Source of the DNA: Taibaiella soli
GTDB taxonomy: Bacteria; Bacteroidota; Bacteroidia; Chitinophagales; Chitinophagaceae
Reading direction: 5' to 3'
DNA length: 50,253 bases
Assembly (NCBI RefSeq): GCF_003236175.1
Contig: NZ_QKTW01000023.1
Span: 1 to 50,253, forward strand
The position numbers and the translations under genes were made by a program. The notes under the pieces were generated by a model, which ran no database searches, was not told the DNA's origin, and saw only the letters and a list, made by a program, of their open reading frames with translations. Positions 32,844 through 41,629 of the stretch are shown piece after piece (the first letter of the stretch is position 1; each line of letters starts with the position of its first letter).

Positions 32844-35117
32844 ATGAAAAACCTATCCAATCGGGTGCTCACTATCGCATCCCTTTGTGTCTTCTTGTCG
32901 CAAACTACACAAGCACAAGACACATATTGGTCCATGGCCAACCAACAGGTCTATAACACAAAGACCGGTACACTTACCACACTTCCAGCTTGGCCAGCGT
33001 CTCCTCGACTTGATTATTATTATCCAACAGCTAGTAACCCACTTTGGGATCCCAAAGGTGTATTTAGTTCGGCGGGGAATCTTCTGTTTACTGGTAGCCA
33101 AAATTACCTGATGTTCGACGGCGGTCCGATTAGCACTCTGGCTTCCAGAGGGGTAGCGCCGCTAGGTGGCTCATGTACTTCGAAGTATGCGGTAATCAAT
33201 GCTTACCAAACTTCAGGCTCACATACGTCTACGTGTGATGTTTCTATCCTGGATGTAAGCAGTGGTGTTCCAACTCCGGTATCAGGTTCAACGCTCAATG
33301 CCTATGGTGACTTTAATCACTTTGATGCAGTTGTTGCACCAAAACAGACTAACGGAGATCGTTACGTTTATTTTATCAGTGCGCTCAATCCACTTTCAAA
33401 CAGTAATCCATTCGTTGAGCAATATACACTGCATGCTGACGGGACTACCAGCTCGGCGAATTACAGCGCGCAGGATAATGATCCGACGCACGTTATTAAT
33501 AGCAGAGCTAAAGTTTCCAATGACGGTGCGTATGTGGCCTACCAGATTGCAGACGGGACGATTATGACCTTTAATACGGCAACCCAGCAGTTTGTACCAG
33601 GTCCGAAACTTACTACTTTTTATGGATTGGAAGGTGTAAACCTTAATGGTACCGTGCGTTGGTTTGTTAGTTTGAATAGCCGGATGGTTTATTTTGATCA
33701 AGGCAGTACATCAACAATAACGGCTGCCAACGCCGGCGGCATCATATCTGATATCGCGCTGGGGCCTGATGGTCTGTTGTACGCTGCCCGCGGTTGGCAG
33801 GTTACAGGTGGCCCTGCCGCCGATCTGATGACGTTGGATCCGACTATAACCGGCTTACAAACGCCAAAGTTGAAAGCTAGTAATTGCGTCTATTTTAATG
33901 GTGTTTCTTACCATTTCGGCAACCAGATTACTGGTGAAAATACGAATGAGGTTTCTTCTATTTATACCGATTTTACCGTAAATGGTGGTCGGGGCACACT
34001 CTTGCATCCGAAAAACCTGTACACGTGTACTGGTTTTGACCTTTTTGATTTGACCAGACCGGTGCAAAGTTCAATTAATATAAGCATTGTGCAGGTAGAT
34101 GCCACTGACAACCCGGTTGCAGGTGGGTTTAATTTTGGTGGTTATTCGATACCCAACAGCGGTTTGGGTGTTTATAATCTGAAAAACCTGCCAGGCACAA
34201 ATGGCACCTGGTTAGCAACTCACCCTGGTATTTACCGCATTACGATGTACACAACCGATGGCTGTGGTCGTTTGGCAAGTCATGTAGAATATGTGCAGGT
34301 AATAGTAGCAAATGCAACTGTAGATTTTAAAATGATTGGCCCATCTGATAATAATGGTACGCAAGTATGTCCTGGTGGGGTTCAGGATCGATATATATAC
34401 AGCTATTATTTTACTCCGTTTGCTCAGCCTGTAACTACACCTCCTTGCGTGCAAGGCTGGCTTGGCGTAAGTACCTTAGGTATTACACAAGGTACTATTA
34501 CAGGAACGACGCTTACACCGGCCAACTATCCTGGCGCTACGACCCCTTATGAGGTCAGAGTAGAAGAACTTAAGTCAGACGGTTCGACACCTAATAAAAC
34601 AACGCCAATATTAAAGAAGAACCCAGGCTCGATCGGATTAGCTTTTACATTTAATCCAAAAACATCGCCTTCGTATTATTTCACTACGAACTACGAAACG
34701 ATTAAGAATAATTATGTTTACAAAACCGTCGTTTCTATGAACAGCGTGGAATGTGGTATCATAAAAGATTCTTCTTATTTCAAAATTATCGACGGTGGCC
34801 TTTCCAGCGACGATGGTGGCAGTGGTTTTCCGGAACAATGGAGAATGGTTGAAGTACCAGCTTCTGAATTTGTAAATGTGTATCCTAACCCAACTACGAA
34901 CAGTGTACATTTTGCATGGAATAGCAATGCAGAAGGTAAAGATGCAACCATCTCTATCGTAGACGTATTGGGTCGTATGATTTACAATCAGACATTAGCG
35001 GAAACTAAAGGAAGCAACGACAGACTGGTAGATCTTTCTACTGTTGCATCCGGCACTTACCACTACACACTGAAAACATCTAACGGTGAAAAAACAGGTA
35101 CGGTAGTAAAACAATAA
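32844..35117 (+). CDS. T9SS type A secreted protein, tandem paralog 1
   Basis: A 757-residue secreted protein. The signal peptide is cut at TQA|Q (24/25), giving an N-terminus QDTYW shared by all three paralogs. Residues 26-400 look like a beta-propeller-type sensor or binding region with repeated DG/NG turns (HADGTTSSANYS, SNDGAYVAYQ, LGPDGLLYAA). A beta-sandwich region with paired cysteines follows. A segment from VDFKMIGPSDNNG (about 493) is nearly identical to paralog 2. The T9SS type A sorting domain starts at VNVYPNPTTNSV (about 676). I do not recognise a catalytic motif. A role at the cell surface or in the matrix is inferred. Confidence 0.88.
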   Translation: MKNLSNRVLTIASLCVFLSQTTQAQDTYWSMANQQVYNTKTGTLTTLPAWPASPRLDYYYPTASNPLWDPKGVFSSAGNLLFTGSQNYLMFDGGPISTLASRGVAPLGGSCTSKYAVINAYQTSGSHTSTCDVSILDVSSGVPTPVSGSTLNAYGDFNHFDAVVAPKQTNGDRYVYFISALNPLSNSNPFVEQYTLHADGTTSSANYSAQDNDPTHVINSRAKVSNDGAYVAYQIADGTIMTFNTATQQFVPGPKLTTFYGLEGVNLNGTVRWFVSLNSRMVYFDQGSTSTITAANAGGIISDIALGPDGLLYAARGWQVTGGPAADLMTLDPTITGLQTPKLKASNCVYFNGVSYHFGNQITGENTNEVSSIYTDFTVNGGRGTLLHPKNLYTCTGFDLFDLTRPVQSSINISIVQVDATDNPVAGGFNFGGYSIPNSGLGVYNLKNLPGTNGTWLATHPGIYRITMYTTDGCGRLASHVEYVQVIVANATVDFKMIGPSDNNGTQVCPGGVQDRYIYSYYFTPFAQPVTTPPCVQGWLGVSTLGITQGTITGTTLTPANYPGATTPYEVRVEELKSDGSTPNKTTPILKKNPGSIGLAFTFNPKTSPSYYFTTNYETIKNNYVYKTVVSMNSVECGIIKDSSYFKIIDGGLSSDDGGSGFPEQWRMVEVPASEFVNVYPNPTTNSVHFAWNSNAEGKDATISIVDVLGRMIYNQTLAETKGSNDRLVDLSTVASGTYHYTLKTSNGEKTGTVVKQ

Positions 35118-35143
35118 TCGATCGTTCTATCAATGTTAAAAAC

Positions 35144-35183
35144 AAAGAGGTTGTCTCCAATATTTCGAGGCAACCTCTTTTTG
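35144..35183 (+). terminator. Terminator after paralog 1
   Basis: AAAGAGGTTGTCTC (35144-35157) pairs with GAGGCAACCTCTTT (35167-35180) with one wobble, followed by TT. The AGAGGTTGTCTC arm recurs in the hairpin at 50186-50216. The promoter box of paralog 2 starts 6 bp later. Confidence 0.85.
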
Positions 35184-35185
35184 TG

Positions 35186-35245
35186 GTAAATCTTTGCAAA
35201 GGTATTTACCAGGTACTCCTAATCGAAAACTTTTAAAACCTTCAA
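35186..35245 (+). promoter_or_regulatory. Promoter box and conserved leader of paralog 2
   Basis: GTAAATCTTTGC (35186-35197) lies at the same distance from the ATG (49 bp) as in paralog 1, with a nearly identical leader. Confidence 0.6.
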
Positions 35246-37564
35246 ATGAAAAACCTATCCATAAGGGTGCTCACCGTGGCGTCCCTTTGCAGCTTCCTGT
35301 CGTCAACTATACAGGCACAGGACACGTATTGGAATATGAACTCTGCCAACGCCGCCGGTACCAACCAGGTGTACAATACCAAAACTCATGAGCTCCTAAC
35401 AATTCCTGCCGGGGCCGTTCAGATTGATAATGCAGGTACTACTCCCAGAACTGTATTCAGTTATGACGGAGATGTTTTATTTTGTACAGGCCCAAACAGT
35501 ATCTATTATAACGGTAGCGTTATTCCAGGTAGCGCTGGCAACGGCCAAGAAGCTGGTTGCCGGGCTCTCATTCCACTGACTGGAGTCAGCGGATGTGCCA
35601 AACGGTATGCTGTTCTTAATGTCTGGTATTCAGCAACAGGCACTACGTTGGGTATCAAAGTGCTGGATGTCAGTGCTGGCGGTACTCCGGTGACCGTGTC
35701 GAGTACGGCCGTCACTGCGATCTCAGGCGGTGACATTGTTGCTGCTCCTATGCAATCTAACGGAGATCATTACTATTATTATTTAGGTGCTGGTGCGATG
35801 CCTGGTCAGACTACCTCCTACCCATACATCGAGCAATACACCCTTCACGCTGATGGCAGCATACCTACTGCGCTTAATAGCTTCGGTACTACCGCTAATT
35901 ATCGTAAGTATTTTGACAATGGAACCCACTTTGTTAATGGTCTCGCGAAAATCTCTAACGATGGCACCTATATCGCCTATCAGGATGGAAATGGCGACAT
36001 GGTTACCTTCAATACAGCTACTCAAGACTTTGCGGTAGGTCCGCATATCGGTCCAGTTTATGGATTGGCAGGGGTTAATATTAATGGCACGGTAAAATGG
36101 TATGTAAGTACGACGACCGAATTGGGTGTTTTTGTTCAAGGTAGCACTAGCTATACAGCTGCAGTTCCTGGTACTGGGATTGCCTCTGATATAGCGTTAG
36201 GTGCGGACGGACAGGTATATGTTGGGAGAGATGGCATCAACATCTACAACCTCGACTGTGCAGATCTGTTGTCATTTGATCCGTATGCAGCCGGCATTAC
36301 GCTGGTACGAAGAGCAGCCAATTGTGTGCTTTATAATGGTTACAAATTAACTTTTGGTAACTTGATCCCGGGCGAGAATACAAGTGAGGTGTCCAGCATT
36401 CGCACCGATTTTTTGGTAAACGGTGGCAGAGGCACAATCATCTCCCCAAAAATGTTGTACACCTGTTCGGATTTTATTTTATCTGATTTGACGACTCCGG
36501 TTCAAAGTGAAATTCATCTGAACATTATGCAGGTAGATGCAAACGACGCACCCGTTACTGGCGGTTTCCAATATTCTAACGCTATTTCGAATACAGGTCT
36601 TAATACATACAATCTGAAAAATCTGCCCGGTACAAATGGTACATGGCTGGGGAATCCTGGTCATGACGGTATCTATCGCATTAATCTGGTCACTCTTGAT
36701 GGATGTAGTCGTATCTCCTCGCACACAGAATATGTAAAAGTAGTAACGGCAACTGCAAGCATGGATTTCAAGATGATTGGCCCATCTGATAATAATGGTA
36801 CGCCAGTATGTCCTGGTGGGATTCAGAATCGATATATATACAGCTATTATTTTACTCCGTTTACTCAGCCCGTAACGACACCTCCTTGCACTCAAGGTTG
36901 GCTTGGCGCAAGTACCTTGGGTATTACACAAGGTGCTGCTACAGGAACTGCCCCTACTCTCACACCAGCCAACTTTCCTGGCGCAACGACCCCTTATGAG
37001 GTCAGAGTAGAAGAATTTAAGTCAGACGGTGCGACGCCTAATAGAACAACGCCAATCTTAAAGAAGAATCCAGCGTCTATCGGATTAGCATTTACATTTA
37101 ATCCGAAAACATCACCATCGTATTATTTCACCAATAACTACGAAACGATTAAGAATAATTATGTTTACAAAACGGTGGTTTCTATGAATAGCGTAGAGTG
37201 TGGTATTGTAAGAGACTCTTCTTATTTCAAAATTATTGACGGCGGCCTTTCTAGTGACGATGGTGGCAGTGGCTATCCGGAACAATGGAGAATGGTTGAA
37301 GTGCCAGCTTCAGAAGTTGTAAATGTGTATCCTAACCCAACTGTCAACAATGTACACTTTGCATGGAACAGCAATGCCGAAGGTAAGGATGCAACCATCT
37401 CTATCGTAGACGTATTGGGTCGTGTGATTTACAATCAAACATTAGCGGAAACTAAAGGAAGCAATGACAGACTGGTAGATCTTTCTACTGTTGCATCCGG
37501 TACTTACCATTATACGCTGAAAACATCTAACGGTGAAAAAACAGGTACTGTAGTAAAACAATAA
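35246..37564 (+). CDS. T9SS type A secreted protein, tandem paralog 2
   Basis: A 772-residue paralog of the preceding gene. The signal peptide is cut at IQA|Q (24/25), and the propeller-like N-terminal region is clearly related but diverged from paralog 1. From about residue 506 (MDFKMIGPSDNNG) to the end the two proteins, and their DNA, are nearly identical. This includes the CTD from VNVYPNPTVNNV to GEKTGTVVKQ. That pattern points to recent recombination between the C-terminal halves. No catalytic motif is recognised. Its own promoter-like box and a GC-rich terminator make it a separate transcription unit. Confidence 0.88.
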   Translation: MKNLSIRVLTVASLCSFLSSTIQAQDTYWNMNSANAAGTNQVYNTKTHELLTIPAGAVQIDNAGTTPRTVFSYDGDVLFCTGPNSIYYNGSVIPGSAGNGQEAGCRALIPLTGVSGCAKRYAVLNVWYSATGTTLGIKVLDVSAGGTPVTVSSTAVTAISGGDIVAAPMQSNGDHYYYYLGAGAMPGQTTSYPYIEQYTLHADGSIPTALNSFGTTANYRKYFDNGTHFVNGLAKISNDGTYIAYQDGNGDMVTFNTATQDFAVGPHIGPVYGLAGVNINGTVKWYVSTTTELGVFVQGSTSYTAAVPGTGIASDIALGADGQVYVGRDGINIYNLDCADLLSFDPYAAGITLVRRAANCVLYNGYKLTFGNLIPGENTSEVSSIRTDFLVNGGRGTIISPKMLYTCSDFILSDLTTPVQSEIHLNIMQVDANDAPVTGGFQYSNAISNTGLNTYNLKNLPGTNGTWLGNPGHDGIYRINLVTLDGCSRISSHTEYVKVVTATASMDFKMIGPSDNNGTPVCPGGIQNRYIYSYYFTPFTQPVTTPPCTQGWLGASTLGITQGAATGTAPTLTPANFPGATTPYEVRVEEFKSDGATPNRTTPILKKNPASIGLAFTFNPKTSPSYYFTNNYETIKNNYVYKTVVSMNSVECGIVRDSSYFKIIDGGLSSDDGGSGYPEQWRMVEVPASEVVNVYPNPTVNNVHFAWNSNAEGKDATISIVDVLGRVIYNQTLAETKGSNDRLVDLSTVASGTYHYTLKTSNGEKTGTVVKQ

Positions 37565-37588
37565 AATCGTTCAATCGATTTTTAACCC

Positions 37589-37620
37589 ACGCCGCTCCGA
37601 AATTCGGAGCGGCGTTTTTA
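37589..37620 (+). terminator. Terminator after paralog 2
   Basis: ACGCCGCTCCGAA (37589-37601) is the exact reverse complement of 37603-37615, and a TTTTTA tract follows. Confidence 0.9.
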
Positions 37621-37751
37621 TTTCCCAAAGATGAACTTGTTCAATTTGTTTCAGTTTTTTGTATGTATTCTTCATTGTTTACAATAAAAAAATATCATGC
37701 AATTATTTTGTATACTTGTTTTTTAAAATAGTTTATTCTTTCTTTGGCTCC

Positions 37752-37828
37752 GTAAATATTTGCGCAATTAGAATTACGCCCACCTTGGGTCCTATCGAAA
37801 ACTAAAACTTAAAAAAACCAACATCAAA
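37752..37828 (+). promoter_or_regulatory. Promoter box and leader of paralog 3
   Basis: GTAAATATTTGC (37752-37763) is preceded by TTCTTTGGCTCC, which resembles TTCTTTGATACC before paralog 1. The leader is 65 nt with CCTATCGAAAAC, so the block is conserved but longer. Confidence 0.6.
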
Positions 37829-40800
37829 ATGAAACACCTCTTCAAGAGGATGCTTACCATAGCATCCCTCTGTGCCTCTGTGTTACAGACACAGGCCCAG
37901 GACACCTATTGGTCTATGGCCGGAAACAGGGTCTACAACGTGAAAACTAACTCACTCACTACCATCTCCTCCACCGGTATTCCGCTTGACTATTCCAATC
38001 CCAATCCACGCGCCATATTCAGCGCTGCGGGAAGTGTATTGTTTTCTTCAAGCATGAGCAGCATTGATTTTGCCGGTGTCTGGACCAACATGACCGGTGA
38101 AGGCGCTCGCGTCATCATTCCACTCACGGGTCCGAGCAATTGTAACCAGTACGCTATTATCAATACCAGAGGTGTTACGGTTCCGCACGGTTCTGCATTG
38201 GACGTCACCATTATGGATGTAAGTGGGGTAACGAACAACATTAACACCACGAATTTCCCAAATGCCGTATCAAGTGCCAACATCTCAGTTGGCGATCCTT
38301 TGTATTATGATGCAGTAGCGGCGCCGGCGCAATCTAACGGCGATCACTATTACTATTTTATCAGTGCCAATAATGGTCCCGGCCAGCCTGGTCCGTACAT
38401 TGAGCAGTATACGCTCCACAGCGATGGCACCAGACCTACACTCGCCAACAGTTATGGTACGACTGCGAATTACAGACAATATGATTCTTACACGAGTCAC
38501 TATATTGCCAGCAAGGCGAAAATTTCTAACGACGGTGCGTACATCGCTTACCAGGACATCAATGGTAATCTGATCACGTTCAACACGGCTACGCAAGCCT
38601 ATGCAGTAGGGCCAAACCTTTCTACTATTTATGGTTTGGAAGGCGTGAACATCGGTGGTACAGTGCGTTGGTATGTAAGTACTGCAACACAGTTTGGTTA
38701 TTTTACACAGGGTAGCACTACTTTCAATGTGCTCACTCCAAATTACGGTATCAAGTCTGATGTCGCGCTCGGCGCAAATGGTCTGATGTTTATTGCCAGA
38801 GGCACTACTTTTGGCGGTAACGCGGCAGACTTGATGTCATTTGATCCGAACTCCGGATTTAGCCCGGTAACCAGACAGCTTGGCTGTGTGTACAACAACG
38901 GCACATCGTATTCTTTCGGCAACCAGTTGACTGGTGAAAACACCAGTGAATTTGCTGCTATTCACACCGACTTTACAGTAAACGGCGACAGAGGTACACT
39001 CGCTAATCCGAAAGCGGTTTACACTTGTCAGAGTATCCGATTGACTGATCTTACTACTCCGGCACAAACTTATCTGAACATGGGTATTGTGCAGGTAGAT
39101 GCCAGTGGTAATCCGGTTGCGGGTGGTCTTACCTGGGGTTATTCATTCCTGCGTCCGTTTGGCGGTCTTGTTGATCTGAAAAACCTGCCGGGAAGCAACA
39201 GTACATGGCTCGCTACACCAGGCCATGAAGGTTACTATCGTATCGATATGATGAATAACGATGCTTGTGGCCGTGCAAGTAATGTAACAGAATACATCAA
39301 ACTGGAAACGCCTGCTACGCCGGTTGTAACTACGTTTAATGTAAACGGTATTACACAAACGACAGCTGGCGTTTATCCGGTCATCAATCTTTGCGCACCA
39401 GCAACAGCGTTGAACCTGGGCGCAACACTGGGCGGTGTGTACACTAGTTACGATGTTACGGTAACACGTCTGAGCGGCACACCACCATCATTCGTTTATG
39501 GCACTAGTGCAACTTATACTGTTCCTCTTGGTTCGTTTACAGGATTTGATATTGCTTCGAATGCTACGCTGGCTTCAGTTGTAGCTGGTTATGCCGGTTA
39601 CCTCAGCGTTAAGATTACCAATCACGGCATTTGCGGCGATGGTTTGAAAGAAGAAATCTTCCAGCTCACACGCAGCAGCTCTGTCGCGGGTCTCGATTTT
39701 ACACTGAATTCGGTTAGCCAGTCGGGTTCTACGGCGGCTGATGTAAACGAATGTGACGGTGGTACTGCGTTGAAGGTTGCGGCTTCTGTAACCAGCGGTA
39801 CTTTGGTTGACTACACAATTGATGTAACTCCGGGAACTTATACTGGTGGCGTGTTTACAGCAACAGGTTCTACTGTTTCTGCACTACATGTGTTGCAGAC
39901 GGGCATGCCGTATGATATCTCATCATTATCTGGTATGCTGGGCTATACTGGTACTATCCAGGTATCGGTGACGGCAAACAGTACTTGTACTGGTCAGAAC
40001 GTGAAACACTATTACAATATTCATGCGGTGAATACTCCTACGGTTGTTACATTCGATGTGAATGGTGTAACACCTACAGGTCCTACCAACTACCCGAATG
40101 TTGTATTGTGTGATGGCGCTACGGCATTGAATCTCGATGCTACATTGACGGCTAATTATACAAGCTATGTAGTGACTGTGACACAGCTGGGTGCTACGTT
40201 GCCGCTCACTTACGGAACTAATGCTGCAGCGACTTTCGCATCATCGAGCTATTCCTCTTTCGACATGGCTTCTAATGCCGCATTGAGCCCTGTAATCGGC
40301 AGCTATAGCGGTTATGTAAGCGTTAAAGTAAAAGCAATAGGTGTATGTGGTAACAACGAAAAAGAAGAAATCTTCCACCTCGTTCGCGCTACATCATTGT
40401 CTGGTCTTGACTTTAAATTGGACAGCGTAGCTCAAGTATATGTAGACACACCAGGTAAAGTATGGCTGTGTAACGGAGATTCAGCACTGAAATTGCAACC
40501 TTGGGTGACAGGTACTGTGGACAGCTACCGTATAGAAGCCAGCACTGGCAGTTATTCCGGTACTACATTCACTGCAGGTACTACTTATACGGAGTACAAC
40601 GTATTGCCTGCCTCAATGCCATATGATCTCGCTGCAAACATTGCGGCACTGAATCACTATTATGGCTATCTGCAGATTAAGCTGACTGTATATGGTCCAT
40701 GTGGCGGTCCGTTGACAACAACACATATTTTCAGCGTCAATTCTGCTTCTGCGCTTGTAGATTTCGGTATGCAGGCACCACCGCAGGCAAACTGTCCTGG

Positions 40801-41476
40801 TGGCGGTTATCAGGCGAGAAATACTTCACCAACGTTCAATCCGCATGGTCAGGTTTCTGCTCCATTCTGTGATCAGGGTTGGTTAGGTGCTGCAAGTTGT
40901 GCGATGATCGGTGTGGCAGCTAACGTTGTAAACACTTCGGCTACGCTTTACATCGTTAAACTGGATGGTCCTGGTGGTCAGATCGCATCACAGACTTTCA
41001 CTGGAACATTGCCAACAGCGCTTGCATTTGCATCTCTGGCAAGCGGATATTTTATCAATAACTATGCTGCGATTAAAGGAACTGATGTGTTTAAAGTTTC
41101 AGCATCTATCGTTACTACAGTTTGTGATACAGTAACAACATCTTCTTATTTCAAGATTATCGATGGCGGTCCGCAATATTCTGCTGGCAACTACTGGAAA
41201 GAAACACTCGATAATGCTCAGGTAATGGAAGCAAACGTATTCCCTAACCCGGCAACTAACCAGATTCAGGTGGCATGGCATGCACAAAGTGGTGCTACAG
41301 AAGCTACGTTGATGATGGTAGACGTTTTGGGTAAAGTAGTAATCAAAAAACAATTGCCACAAATCGAAGGGTTCAATGATGTATCATTAGACGTTTCAAT
41401 GCTGGTTCCTGGTACTTATCACTATAAGCTTTCTACAGCGAACGGTGAAAAAACAGGTACGCTTGTAAAAGAATAG
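37829..41476 (+). CDS. T9SS type A secreted protein, expanded paralog 3
   Basis: A 1215-residue relative of the two preceding proteins. The signal peptide is cut at TQA|Q (23/24) before QDTYW, with the same propeller-like N-terminal region (to about 400) and Ig-like part. Two copies of a module of about 240 residues are then inserted, from about 498 (PVVTTFNVNGI) and about 738 (TVVTFDVNGV). Each has two beta-rich halves with NLC/VLC, GICG/GVCG, EEIF and AGLDFTL/SGLDFKL landmarks. The tail resumes the common part (CPGGGYQARN, CDQGWLG, SSYFKIIDGG) and the CTD from ANVFPNPATNQI. It looks like an adhesin-like extension. No catalytic site is seen. Confidence 0.88.
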   Translation: MKHLFKRMLTIASLCASVLQTQAQDTYWSMAGNRVYNVKTNSLTTISSTGIPLDYSNPNPRAIFSAAGSVLFSSSMSSIDFAGVWTNMTGEGARVIIPLTGPSNCNQYAIINTRGVTVPHGSALDVTIMDVSGVTNNINTTNFPNAVSSANISVGDPLYYDAVAAPAQSNGDHYYYFISANNGPGQPGPYIEQYTLHSDGTRPTLANSYGTTANYRQYDSYTSHYIASKAKISNDGAYIAYQDINGNLITFNTATQAYAVGPNLSTIYGLEGVNIGGTVRWYVSTATQFGYFTQGSTTFNVLTPNYGIKSDVALGANGLMFIARGTTFGGNAADLMSFDPNSGFSPVTRQLGCVYNNGTSYSFGNQLTGENTSEFAAIHTDFTVNGDRGTLANPKAVYTCQSIRLTDLTTPAQTYLNMGIVQVDASGNPVAGGLTWGYSFLRPFGGLVDLKNLPGSNSTWLATPGHEGYYRIDMMNNDACGRASNVTEYIKLETPATPVVTTFNVNGITQTTAGVYPVINLCAPATALNLGATLGGVYTSYDVTVTRLSGTPPSFVYGTSATYTVPLGSFTGFDIASNATLASVVAGYAGYLSVKITNHGICGDGLKEEIFQLTRSSSVAGLDFTLNSVSQSGSTAADVNECDGGTALKVAASVTSGTLVDYTIDVTPGTYTGGVFTATGSTVSALHVLQTGMPYDISSLSGMLGYTGTIQVSVTANSTCTGQNVKHYYNIHAVNTPTVVTFDVNGVTPTGPTNYPNVVLCDGATALNLDATLTANYTSYVVTVTQLGATLPLTYGTNAAATFASSSYSSFDMASNAALSPVIGSYSGYVSVKVKAIGVCGNNEKEEIFHLVRATSLSGLDFKLDSVAQVYVDTPGKVWLCNGDSALKLQPWVTGTVDSYRIEASTGSYSGTTFTAGTTYTEYNVLPASMPYDLAANIAALNHYYGYLQIKLTVYGPCGGPLTTTHIFSVNSASALVDFGMQAPPQANCPGGGYQARNTSPTFNPHGQVSAPFCDQGWLGAASCAMIGVAANVVNTSATLYIVKLDGPGGQIASQTFTGTLPTALAFASLASGYFINNYAAIKGTDVFKVSASIVTTVCDTVTTSSYFKIIDGGPQYSAGNYWKETLDNAQVMEANVFPNPATNQIQVAWHAQSGATEATLMMVDVLGKVVIKKQLPQIEGFNDVSLDVSMLVPGTYHYKLSTANGEKTGTLVKE

Positions 41477-41496
41477 TAATCCTAGGGTCAATTTTT

Positions 41497-41536
41497 AAAA
41501 TAGGGGTGGCAACAAGCAGTTGCTGCCCTTATTTTG
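41497..41536 (+). terminator. Terminator after paralog 3
   Basis: AAAATAGGGGTGGCAAC (41497-41513) pairs with GTTGCTGCCCTTATTTT (41519-41535) allowing two wobbles or mismatches, with a 5-nt loop. Confidence 0.8.
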
Positions 41537-41629
41537 TAGTAACAATAGCGACCAAACTGTGTTTTGTTTTGCGTTTGTCATTAATTTTGGCTTTTGCCCG
41601 TTCGCCGAAAACACGCTTCGCCGCCCATA

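Noticed and set aside
32844-41476. One broken giant gene split by frameshifts
   Set aside because: Each of the three frames has its own promoter box, signal peptide, complete CTD, stop codon and terminator, so they are intact paralogs.
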